Assembly: GCA_051453625.1 (NCBI GenBank)
Contig: JBOZIK010000001.1
Coordinates: forward strand, 96,118,669 to 96,182,668
Direction: 5' to 3'
Origin: Welwitschia mirabilis
Lineage: Eukaryota > Gnetophyta > Gnetopsida > Welwitschiales
Length of the DNA: 64,000 nt
Shown here: positions 1 through 9,141 of the stretch, piece by piece
How positions within the stretch are numbered: position 1 is the stretch's first letter
Layout: each line of letters opens with the position of its first letter
Translations under genes and position numbers: made by a program
Notes under the pieces: model-generated
The model's database searches: none
What the model saw: only the letters and a program-made list of their open reading frames with translations
What the model was told of the DNA's origin: nothing

Positions 1-1171
1 TGCCTCATTCGGCAATCTATGGTTCTCATATAATATTAATTTCACTACCTTATTTAGCGATCTGTGAAGTCCACTGGCTCATTCGGCGATCTGTGGTACT
101 CATATGTTTATACAAAATCTCAATCATCATTAACTTTACTGCCTCGTTCGGCGATTTGTGAAGCCCACTGCCTTATTCAGCGATCTGTGGTAATATAATA
201 TCCCCACTGCCTTGTTTGGCAATCTATGGGATTCTCTCTTCACTGCCTCGTTTGGCAATCTATGAAGTCCACTACCTCGTTTAGCGATCTGTGGAAAATC
301 CNNNNNNNNNNNNNNNNNNNNNNNNNNNNNNNNNNNNNNNNNNNNNNNNNNNNNNNNNNNNNNNNNNNNNNNNNNNNNNNNNNNNNNNNNNNNNNNNNNN
401 NNNNNNNNNNNNNNNNNNNNNNNNNNNNNNNNNNNNNNNNNNNNNNNNNNNNNNNNNNNNNNNNNNNNNNNNNNNNNNNNNNNNNNNNNNNNNNNNNNNN
501 NNNNNNNNNNNNNNNNNNNNNNNNNNNNNNNNNNNNNNNNNNNNNNNNNNNNNNNNNNNNNNNNNNNNNNNNNNNNNNNNNNNNNNNNNNNNNNNNNNNN
601 NNNNNNNNNNNNNNNNNNNNNNNNNNNNNNNNNNNNNNNNNNNNNNNNNNNNNNNNNNNNNNNNNNNNNNNNNNNNNNNNNNNNNNNNNNNNNNNNNNNN
701 NNNNNNNNNNNNATTTTTCAAGGATCAAGATAATAAGAAAAAGTTCAATACTTTCAAGAAATCTAAGACATACACAGATAATAAACTCATGGTTATGAAC
801 AAGAATATCAAATATAATATATATAATCATTATTAACTTCACTGCCTCGTTTGACGATCTATGAAGCCCACTACCTCATTCGACGATCTGTTGTTCTCAT
901 ATAATATTTAACTTTACTATCTCATTCAGTAATCTGTGAAGCCCACTACCTCATTCGACGATCTATGGTACTCATATGTATATACAAAATCTTAATCATT
1001 ATTAACTTCACTGCTTTGTTTGATAATCTGTGAATCCCACTGCTTCATTCGATGATCTGTGGTAATAATATCCTCACTGTCTCATTTGGCGATCTATGGG
1101 ATTCTCTCTTCACTTCCTTGTTCAGCGATCTGTAAAGTCCACTGCCTCGTTTGATGATCTGTGGAAAATCC
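1..1171. repeat. Degenerate satellite-like array in two blocks (1-301 and 841-1171)
   Basis: A motif close to cactgcctcgttcggcgatc followed by tgtg recurs about 8 times in 1-301 and about 9 times in 841-1171. Copies alternate between a short spacer (aagcc/aagtc) and longer spacers such as gttctcatataatatt, gtactcatatg and ggattctctctt. The order of spacers is the same in both blocks, so the blocks are copies of a higher-order unit of roughly 300-330 bp. 302-712 is N. Most differences are C/T or G/A. No gene is seen. It may be the internal repeat of an LTR of the chromovirus to the right, or an independent satellite; the sequence does not decide. Confidence 0.8.
302..712. other. Assembly gap (411 N)
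   Basis: Run of N inside the satellite-like array. The array continues on both sides, so the missing bases are probably more of the same repeat. Confidence 0.95.
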
Positions 1172-2212
1172 ATAACTATAGGTTCAATAATATGATATCA
1201 TGAGACTAACATAGGTTTTACCACAACATAATACCTCAACCATAGATTTCAACCGCAAGATGATAAGTCAATATAATAGTGCTCAATCACAAATTTTTAT
1301 CTCATACTAAGAAAGATAATTTCAGATATCAAGAAAAGAGAGTAAAGAAGTTAAGGCACATATTAGCATAAAGTTTATCTTATTCAAGCATTAAATGATT
1401 TATCATTCGACATACAGGAATATAAAAATGCATCAATCTCAATAACAAATGCATAAGCAAAGACTATCAAGAAAGTACAAAAGTATAAGATTATATATAA
1501 GATGATGATTTCAAAATAGAATGCATAAAAAGGGCTAACAAGAAAGCACAAAAGAGTAGAACCATACCAATTTTTAGAAGAACTCAAGATCTTTGCTAGT
1601 CTTTAAAGCTTTTCTAGCTCCAAGACTTGGTAGCAAAAGTTTATTCACAAAATGAAAGTAAGGCAAAAATAGAAGGAGAGTGTTATTTATAATTGAGATT
1701 TGGTGGAATACAAAAAGTCACAATAATATGAGGGCAAACAAAAGTTGGCAAATATTCCTNNNNNNNNNNNNNNNNNNNNNNNNNNNNNNNNNNNNNNNNN
1801 NNNNNNNNNNNNNNNNNNNNNNNNNNNNNNNNNNNNNNNNNNNNNNNNNNNNNNNNNNNCATATATAACATGACAATTTCAAAATAGAATGCATAAGAAA
1901 GAACCATTAAGGAAGCAAGATGGTAAGGAACCATACATAAACATGATAATCTCAATACAGAATGCATAAAAAGGACCAATAAGAAAGCACAAAAAAGTAG
2001 AATCATATCTGTTTTTTTTAAGAACTCAAGATCTTTATAAGTCTTCAAGGCTTTTTCGGCTCCAAAACTCGGTAGCAAAAGGTTCTTCACAAAATGAAAG
2101 TTAGGCAAAAGGATGAGGAGAGTCCTATTTATAATTGAGATTTGGTGGAATGTGAAGAGTCACAAGAATATAAGAACAAATGAAAGTTGGTAAAGATTCC
2201 TTGCATATGAAG
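1172..2212. repeat. LTR-like non-coding repeat, two copies of a ~190-bp segment
   Basis: The segment at about 1573-1759 (agaactcaagatctttgcta onward, ending aaagttggcaaatattcct) recurs at about 2025-2212 and again at about 3545-3780. A gap of 100 N (1760-1859) lies between the first two copies. Short upstream pieces (tttcaaaatagaatgcataa) also recur at 1508, 1874 and 1951. No convincing coding sequence is present on either strand. The copies fit repeated or tandem LTR pieces of the minus-strand chromovirus ending near 4281. Confidence 0.55.
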
Positions 2213-3145
2213 NNNNNNNNNNNNNNNNNNNNNNNNNNNNNNNNNNNNNNNNNNNNNNNNNNNNNNNNNNNNNNNNNNNNNNNNNNNNNNNNNNNNNNNN
2301 NNNNNNNNNNNNNNNNNNNNNNNNNNNNNNNNNNNNNNNNNNNNNNNNNNNNNNNNNNNNNNNNNNNNNNNNNNNNNNNNNNNNNNNNNNNNNNNNNNNN
2401 NNNNNNNNNNNNNNNNNNNNNNNNNNNNNNNNNNNNNNNNNNNNNNNNNNNNNNNNNNNNNNNNNNNNNNNNNNNNNNNNNNNNNNNNNNNNNNNNNNNN
2501 NNNNNNNNNNNNNNNNNNNNNNNNNNNNNNNNNNNNNNNNNNNNNNNNNNNNNNNNNNNNNNNNNNNNNNNNNNNNNNNNNNNNNNNNNNNNNNNNNNNN
2601 NNNNNNNNNNNNNNNNNNNNNNNNNNNNNNNNNNNNNNNNNNNNNNNNNNNNNNNNNNNNNNNNNNNNNNNNNNNNNNNNNNNNNNNNNNNNNNNNNNNN
2701 NNNNNNNNNNNNNNNNNNNNNNNNNNNNNNNNNNNNNNNNNNNNNNNNNNNNNNNNNNNNNNNNNNNNNNNNNNNNNNNNNNNNNNNNNNNNNNNNNNNN
2801 NNNNNNNNNNNNNNNNNNNNNNNNNNNNNNNNNNNNNNNNNNNNNNNNNNNNNNNNNNNNNNNNNNNNNNNNNNNNNNNNNNNNNNNNNNNNNNNNNNNN
2901 NNNNNNNNNNNNNNNNNNNNNNNNNNNNNNNNNNNNNNNNNNNNNNNNNNNNNNNNNNNNNNNNNNNNNNNNNNNNNNNNNNNNNNNNNNNNNNNNNNNN
3001 NNNNNNNNNNNNNNNNNNNNNNNNNNNNNNNNNNNNNNNNNNNNNNNNNNNNNNNNNNNNNNNNNNNNNNNNNNNNNNNNNNNNNNNNNNNNNNNNNNNN
3101 NNNNNNNNNNNNNNNNNNNNNNNNNNNNNNNNNNNNNNNNNNNNN
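2213..3145. other. Assembly gap (933 N)
   Basis: Run of N between two copies of chromovirus-related sequence. Confidence 0.95.
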
Positions 3146-3419
3146 TTTTTCTCCCAGGTTACTACTTTTATAGATTATTTATATCATAATAATCTTAAAA
3201 ATATTCTTCATTAAATGTATTAAAGATTTCTTTTATAGACATACATATCTTTACAATCTTCCAAAGGATTAATTGGCAGTTCAAACTATGATTGGTCTCT
3301 TCATACATACATGGTTCATGCAATCTTACTAATCACTTCATAGTAAAATATAAAGTCATACTTCACCTTCTTTATTTTGACAAACTTACTTAATTGCCTT
3401 CATGTTGTAAGCAGTTGGT
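3146..3419 (-). pseudogene. Second copy of chromovirus pol 3' end (chromodomain region)
   Basis: These 274 bp align along their length with 4353-4628; both contain tacatatctttacaatcttc and gacaaacttacttaattgcc. On the minus strand they therefore carry the same decayed C-terminal polyprotein segment, with more stops. Either two related elements lie in tandem or part of the region is duplicated by assembly. The right side runs into a 100-N gap (3420-3519). Confidence 0.5.
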
Positions 3420-3519
3420 NNNNNNNNNNNNNNNNNNNNNNNNNNNNNNNNNNNNNNNNNNNNNNNNNNNNNNNNNNNNNNNNNNNNNNNNNNNNNNNNN
3501 NNNNNNNNNNNNNNNNNNN

Positions 3520-4281
3520 TAGGAATATAAATACACATCGATGATTTTTAAGAAAAACTCAAGATCTTTACAAGTCTTTAAGGCTTTTCTAGCTCTAAGA
3601 CTCGGTAGCAAAAGATTCTTCACAAAATTAAAGTGAGGAAAAAGAAAAAGGAGAGTCCTATTTATAATCGAGATTTGGTAGAATGCAAAGAGTCATAAGA
3701 ATATGAGAACAAACAAAAGTTGGTAAAGATTCTTTACATATGAAGATAAACAAAAGTTGACAAAGATTCCTTGCATATGAGGACAAACGAAAGTTGGCAA
3801 AGATTTGTTGCATATAAGAACAAACAAAAGTTGGAAAAGATTCTTTGCATATGAGGTCAAACGAAAGTTGACAAAGATTCCTTGCATATGAAGACAAAAT
3901 ATCGTGAATGAGGATGGTTAAGAAATGGGTTATATGATTGCCTGGCCACTGGGTACTTTTAATAATATAATCAAGATAATGCTTTATATTTTATAATAAG
4001 AAAAAAGAATAAATGACATGTCTCCATAATAAATACTCAATTCAGCATTTTACTTTCAACTGCATAAGTAAATAAAATATATCATTTCCACCACGAGAGC
4101 ATATAAAGATTAGGTATAAACATTTACACAAAACGGTATTCATATCGCAACTCAATAATATAAAATTTCAAGAACATAGTAATTACCATAATTAGGGTTT
4201 CAAGTAATTTAATATTTTTAAAATATTTTATTAAACATAAACCTACAAATTTATAAAAAAAGCAAAAATGTGGACGTGACA
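3520..4281 (-). repeat. Chromovirus LTR portion (minus strand)
   Basis: On the minus strand a purine-rich stretch ending a degenerate pol is followed by a sequence starting TGTCACGTCC at 4281. That is a TG start of the kind seen in Del/Tekay-type chromovirus LTRs after the polypurine tract. The LTR continues to lower coordinates through AT-rich sequence and the 37-bp tandem array (3701-3900), and shares its distal part with copies at 1573 and 2025. The outer LTR end is not resolved because of gaps. The assignment rests on family knowledge of the pol-PPT-LTR junction. Confidence 0.5.
3701..3900. repeat. Five tandem copies of a 37-bp unit
   Basis: Units start at 3701, 3738, 3775, 3812 and 3849, with a partial sixth at 3886. 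Each reads approximately atatgaggacaaacgaaagt, then tggcaaagattccttgc. Copies differ mostly by transitions. The period is not a multiple of three, so the repeat-bearing minus-strand reading frames here are by-products. There are no unique spacers between units, so this is not a CRISPR-like array. Confidence 0.9.
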
Positions 4282-4300
4282 TTTCTTACCTCCTTAAGAA
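4282..4300 (-). promoter_or_regulatory. Polypurine tract / pol-LTR junction
   Basis: On the minus strand the sequence reads cttcttaaggaggtaagaaa immediately before the LTR start TGTCACG. An aaggagg-type purine run after a gaCGAAact-like stretch is typical of the plus-strand primer site in chromoviruses. This orients the element on the minus strand. Confidence 0.5.
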
Positions 4301-4375
4301 GTTTCATCCTTAAAACTTGTCAAAAGATTAGGTCTCCATTGAATAATATCTTTTTTTATTCCCAAGTTGCTATTT

Positions 4376-4567
4376 CTATAGATTAGTTATATCAAAATAA
4401 TCTTGAAAATATTCTCCACCAAAAGTACTAAAGGTTGTTTTTATAAACATACATATCTTTACAATCTTCCAAAGGATTAATTGACAGTTTAAACTATGAT
4501 TGGCATCTTCATACATACGTGGTTCATGTAATCTTACTAACCACTTCACAATAAAATATAAATTCAT
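4376..4567 (-). pseudogene. Chromovirus integrase C-terminus with chromodomain-like motif
   Basis: A 63-codon minus-strand frame contains VKWLVRLHEPRMYEDA. Its spacing matches the VKW-x9-(W/Y)EDA core of retrotransposon chromodomains, which in chromoviruses follows integrase and is thought to guide insertion to heterochromatin. The frame ends with the polypurine tract and LTR start about 80 bp downstream, where a chromodomain should sit. Upstream pol (above 4.6 kb on the minus strand) is not recognisable, so the element is truncated. A related copy lies at 3146-3419. Confidence 0.45.
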
Positions 4568-4629
4568 ACTTCATCTTCTTCATTTTGACAAACTTACTTA
4601 ATTGCCTTTGTGTTGAAAGCAGTTGGTAT

Positions 4630-5982
4630 AGGCTATCCTTTAGCTTTACTCTATTGTTATTCAATAAATAAATCCACACAGCTTAGTCTAATTTATTAAT
4701 ATAAATATTCATAAAACTAATCCTTGAGTTATGTATTTCATATTCACCTTCATCACAAAGTAAGCTTAAAGGACCAAAAAAATAAAGATAAATGAAGATC
4801 TTACATATAGAAGTTTTCAAAAAAAATGACAAATTAGAAAAAAAAAATAAGATGAGCTACAAAATGAGGAAAAAATTTACTTGTTTAAATGGAAGATATC
4901 TTGCACTTATTAATGATTAAATAAAATAGGGTTTTCAATCTTGATAGTATGGATTTTTAAATATTAATGGCTTTGTGGTAAATAAAGTTCTGTGGTAAAT
5001 AAAGTTCTTAGTCCTTGTATAATTTATTGCTTCAATGTGTTTGATAATTTTAACATTACAAAGACTTAAAAGAATTAAAAAACCTTTACTTTTATTAGTT
5101 TTTAGTTTTTATATTTATTTTTTCATGTAATAAAAAATTAAAAAATGAGATAAGCCATCTAGGAGATTAGCTATTTTGATTTGTAATAGCTTAGGTAAAC
5201 AAATTCAAAGTGAAAAGATAGATTAGAATTATCAATGTTTTGACTTAAAATCACATAATTAAAAGTCACTTTGTATTTAACTTTCTTGTATTTCACTTGA
5301 AGAGAAGTAATTTGTATAATAAAGCATGTCTTTCATGAGATTATCCCTTTCAATTCCTTAGTACATATATTATTATTTTTTATCAAGTAAGAAAACTCTT
5401 CATCTATAAAGACTTGAATGCTAGAATTAGTTTTGAATAATTCCATTTTATTAACTTGAACTTTTAAGGACTCTTATATTGTAAAAGAAATATTGAATGA
5501 GATAGGTCTTCTCAGGATAAAAAGTTTAATTATTTAGAAAATATATTTACTAGAATAAAAGTAAGAATTAGACCTTCTCGTTTTAAATGGAATGGATAAA
5601 ATTTCAAAATATAATGCTTTTGTTTTTATAGGTTGTCAAAGGTCTTTAAATATTAATTCTTAATCACTAAAGTAGAAAGCCTTTCATGTATTTAGGATTT
5701 TGAAGCAAGTAAAAATTGACTCAAATATTTTCTCTACCTTTCCATTTTATTATTTTAAGATATTTTCATCCTTGTTAATAGCAGAAAAATAAATTTTTAC
5801 ATAGAATAACAAAACAAAAAACTAAAAACAATATTTTCAACTCAAAGTATAAAAAAGATGGGATTCTTTAACAAATCATTTAAAAATTTTATTGGTTATT
5901 AATAAGCATGTATTTATGAAATAAAGTAGAAGAAAAGGTAGCTATTCAATCGATAATGAGTGCACAAAAGCAAGAATGGTTT
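4630..5982. other. AT-rich intergenic sequence, nothing recognised
   Basis: Very AT-rich with many homopolymer runs. A 20-bp phrase (gtggtaaataaagttctgtg) is duplicated near 4976-5005. I see no coding, RNA or mobile-element signature. Confidence 0.6.
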
Positions 5983-6456
5983 CTAAGTGTCTAAAAAAGT
6001 CAACGTAAAAATTACAATGTACAAGAATCTCATGCTCAATAAGAAGAAGCAATTTACTAAAGAAAGGTAACCAAAAATATTTTTAACACATGGCTTTTCT
6101 AGGTAACTCCCATCATTAATTTTTTCATTCATCGATTCCTCATCACTAATGAAGATGACTTCATATGAAGAATCCTTCTCAATGTTCAGCTCCTGTGGCT
6201 TTTCTGGGTACCTTCCATCATTACTTTTTTCATTCATTGATTCGTCATCACTAATGAATATGACTTCATATGAAGAATCCTTCTCAATGTTCAGCTCCTT
6301 TCCATTACCTAAGAATTTGTAGAAGCTCATTGGCTTTTCTACTTTGCATTTATAGTTGGAAAAACCCATACATCTCCTTTCTATAGAAGGGAATTTTGGG
6401 AGTAGCATCTTTCCTAATATTACACTAAGTCTAAACCATTGCACTCTCTTTGACAT
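5983..6456 (-). CDS. Uncharacterised 157-codon frame with tandem acidic repeat (SIM-like)
   Basis: This open frame starts at an ATG at 6454-6456, but an in-frame stop lies 8 codons upstream. A purine-AG just before that could be a splice acceptor, so it may be one exon of a decayed gene. Residues about 55-125 contain two copies of a 35-residue unit with the core SSYEVIFISDDES and SSYEVIFISDEES. Hydrophobic V-I-F-I followed by S-D/E-rich acid resembles a SUMO-interacting motif; this is pattern inference only. The C-terminus is hydrophobic and probably read-through of non-coding sequence. The product is not recognised. Neighbours are repeats, so it may be a captured or relict gene piece. Confidence 0.4.
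   Translation of the reverse strand: MSKRVQWFRLSVILGKMLLPKFPSIERRCMGFSNYKCKVEKPMSFYKFLGNGKELNIEKDSSYEVIFISDDESMNEKSNDGRYPEKPQELNIEKDSSYEVIFISDEESMNEKINDGSYLEKPCVKNIFGYLSLVNCFFLLSMRFLYIVIFTLTFLDT
6092..6301 (-). repeat. 105-bp in-frame tandem duplication
   Basis: 6092-6196 and 6197-6301 are about 90% identical by eye and exactly 105 bp (35 codons) apart. A partial earlier unit (ggcttttct) lies at about 6331. The duplication preserves the reading frame of the minus-strand coding remnant. Confidence 0.85.
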
Positions 6457-7545
6457 GTGAACTTGTACTAGTATCCATTCTTAACCTCAGTGTCCTTTAC
6501 CATAAAAAATTGAAATCAAATCCCCTTTCACTAGCACATGATTTACCTCTTTCCTCTATTTTCTTATTCTAAGGGGTATAATAAGGCTAAGCATGAGGAG
6601 GGTGGTTGGATTTTTTGCAAAATTCTATTAGATAGAGAATCAGACCTAAGTGCCTAATTCTTAATTTTCATTTTAACTTGGTCATAAGGTAAAAAGGGAA
6701 ATTAACTCTCCAACTGTGACAAAGGACGAGAATGAAATAAAAGTGCAAGCCCTTAAGATTTGAGTGATTTTGATCATGAACTAAGTACTAATCCATAAAC
6801 TCAATTGCTAGACATCATGACTCCTATAACTTTGATTTTTTGATATGACCCTTTACATTTCTTAGGGTTCTTCTTATAATGAATACATCCACATCTAGGT
6901 ATCTCACCATGGATGGGAACAATAAGTCTCCTTCTTTCGTAACTCTCAAGCTTATGTAATCAAATCTGATAATATCTCCTACCTTCTTCTTCCAATAATA
7001 TTCAACTTGTCATTCATTATGGCCTTACTTCGAGTGAAATTTGGGTCCCCACATAGAGAGATGAGGGGTTTCCAATACAATGTTAATAATATGTTGTCAT
7101 AGTTGAGTATTCTTTCTTAAATTTGAATTACTCAAAGTCTCATGTTAGGGGTGCTTCTTCATTCTTCTCACAAGCAGTAGAATATTATTTGATTTCTTAT
7201 ATTCCAGATAATCTTTTACATTTGAGTCCATTTGCCTTCAAATAAAAATTATTTTCACACTACCTAGATATATCACAATGAGATTTATAAGAAGATCCTT
7301 GGGATGTTAATCATATTATCCTAGCTTAAGTCACCATTAAAGATTTATTAGACCTCCTTGGGTATGTGGACTTCCTAGAAGAGGTGTTTCATAGATTTTA
7401 TTCTCCCACATTCCTTACACCATGGGGGTAACCTAAAGCCTTACTTATTTATACTTCTACTATTAACACTCTTCATTTTATTATTAGTCATTTAAACACT
7501 ACCAAATTATTCAATGAAGAGTATTTCTAAGTGTCGTGAAGGAGT
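6457..7545 (-). pseudogene. Possible upstream remnant of the same decayed gene
   Basis: Minus-strand frames between 7,030 and 6,790 give an open stretch containing IPRCGCIHYKKNP followed by KVIGV, then a stop. A C-x-C pair followed by a hydrophobic VIG is faintly like the N-terminal region of plant CLASSY-type SNF2 proteins, but this is from memory and weak. The rest of the interval is AT-rich with no convincing frame. It is listed because it lies directly upstream of the frame at 5983-6456, on the same strand. Confidence 0.2.
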
Positions 7546-7899
7546 GTGTTTATCTCCTATTTCTTTATTAGCAGTTCTTTCACATTCACTTCCTTGCCTT
7601 CAATAATCTTAGTTTTTTCCTTTGTGAATTGGATTTATGAGGTGTTAATTAGTCTTCATAAATATTTACATGAAAAATTAATATTTCAAGCAAGTATAAT
7701 TGATCAATTTTGCATAGGAAAAGATATTAAACTCACCACTTTATCATAAAATAATGTCTTTTAACCTTTTTATCATGTTTTCATGAAAATATAAGCTTTT
7801 TCTTAACATAAGTAGGTTTACTGCTACCTTTGAAAATATTGCATAACTTAAAGACATTTTGGAAAATAACACTACTGCTATCATCTAAGACCAGCATTA
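7546..7899. other. No recognised feature
   Basis: Short open frames occur but have no family resemblance and low-complexity composition. The 5' limit of the LTR to the right may lie in here. Confidence 0.5.
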
Positions 7900-9118
7900 T
7901 CAGCCTTTTGAGGCAACATCATTTAAAACTCACATTCTTACATTCTTTTGAGGAGTTCTTCACATTACACTTATGGGCTAAATCAGATGTTAAACTAGAT
8001 AAAACCTTCAAACTTAATGACACATGATGAAAGTACAAAATGACATGTCATAGCAACATGTGATAACAATAAGGATGAGTACATGAAAAACAAATGACAT
8101 AACATCCATGAGAATCTACATCATCAATCAAAGGACATGTCATCACCATGCTTACATTCGAAGATAAATAATCCTCCTTTGTAAATGCATATTAAAATTT
8201 ATAACTACCTCCTCAAGTAACTACTCTAATGTAATCCTCCTTATGTAATCGCCTATTTAATACATCATGACAAAGATCTCCAAGCCTTTCTTCATCTATA
8301 AAAGGACCTTGAAACCCCATTATAATGGATCTTTTTAGTTGGCTAATGTGGTGGAAAGACTTAGAGTGCTAGAAAAACATGGTATTCTAATCATGTTTCT
8401 TAGGATCAGATTGTTCTAAGGCTAGTTGAGGAGTTCTTCATCTTTATCTCTCTCACCATTGATGTAATGTATACTTTCAATTTTAGTAAAAGGATTGGAT
8501 TTTCATTCTTTCATTATTAATAATTACTCACTTGGTATTAGTAATTTTTAGGTGGAGTTAGTTCTTAAGTAGCTTTCATTTTTTATTGTTAATGTGCATC
8601 AAATTGGTATTAGAAATCTTTAGGTAAAACTACTTTATTATTAAGTTCTTTTATTACTGAGTGGATTGTTTGAGGTTACTTCTATGATATTTGTAGTTAC
8701 TATCACTTGATAGATCTTGTACATAATCATTCATACTTTCCATACTTATGAAGGGCTATAAAGGATCAAAAGGATTTAATAACTCACCAATGCTTATGTT
8801 GTGAATGAGATTATGCCTCCATGACTGAGCCTTAATGACTTGATGATTTTAGTTGTATTTTAGAAATACATGAGTTATTAGAGTGAAGGTGGAGCATTGG
8901 ATAGATTAGCTAGACCCATGAAGCACTTTCATTCGCTTACGACATCAACCAAAGATTACTCTACAGAACTCAACTTATGATTTTTCTTTTATTTTTCTGT
9001 TCATTACAAGTTAAGTTAATTATGTTTATTTTATAAATTTACCACATATATATCCCTATGAAAGAATGATACTAGATTCTCACTTAGTTAAATCTGATTC
9101 ACTGCTATACATGAATAA
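7900..9118 (+). repeat. 5' LTR-like region of Athila-like element D (start not resolved)
   Basis: The right end is set by the tRNA-Asp-type primer binding site at 9124. The interval has a TATA box (8297-8304). It also has phrases shared with the LTRs of element B, such as atgagattatgcc and gagtgaagg before a terminal cttagttaaat-type segment. The left end lacks a clear TG border and no matching 3' LTR is seen after 12,660, so the boundaries are inferred. Confidence 0.5.
8297..8304 (+). promoter_or_regulatory. LTR TATA box
   Basis: tataaaag within catctataaaaggacc, about 820 bp upstream of the primer binding site. The same position in related LTRs carries tataaaaa (43697) and, on the minus strand, tataaaa (40931). 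Confidence 0.5.
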
Positions 9119-9123
9119 GATTT

Positions 9124-9141
9124 TGGCACCATTACCATGTA
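9124..9141 (+). other. Primer binding site, tRNA-Asp type (degenerate)
   Basis: tggcaccattaccatgta matches 12 of 18 positions of the Athila-type site TGGCGCCGTTGCCGGGGA; the first four differences are G-to-A. It is followed by ttggcatgat, also found after the PBS of element B. Confidence 0.7.

Noticed and set aside
2180-3214. Long open frame through N
   Set aside because: The frame is open only because N has no stops; the same applies to the frames across 302-712, 18,699-19,521, 32,676-33,150, 57,235-57,790 and 58,042-58,924.
3658-3897. Minus-strand frames with repeated LPTFVCSH-like peptides
   Set aside because: They are translations of the 37-bp tandem array in different frames; the period is not a multiple of three and there is no start context or homology.
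3701-3900. CRISPR-like regular repeat
   Set aside because: Units are directly adjacent without unique spacers and the window is eukaryotic.
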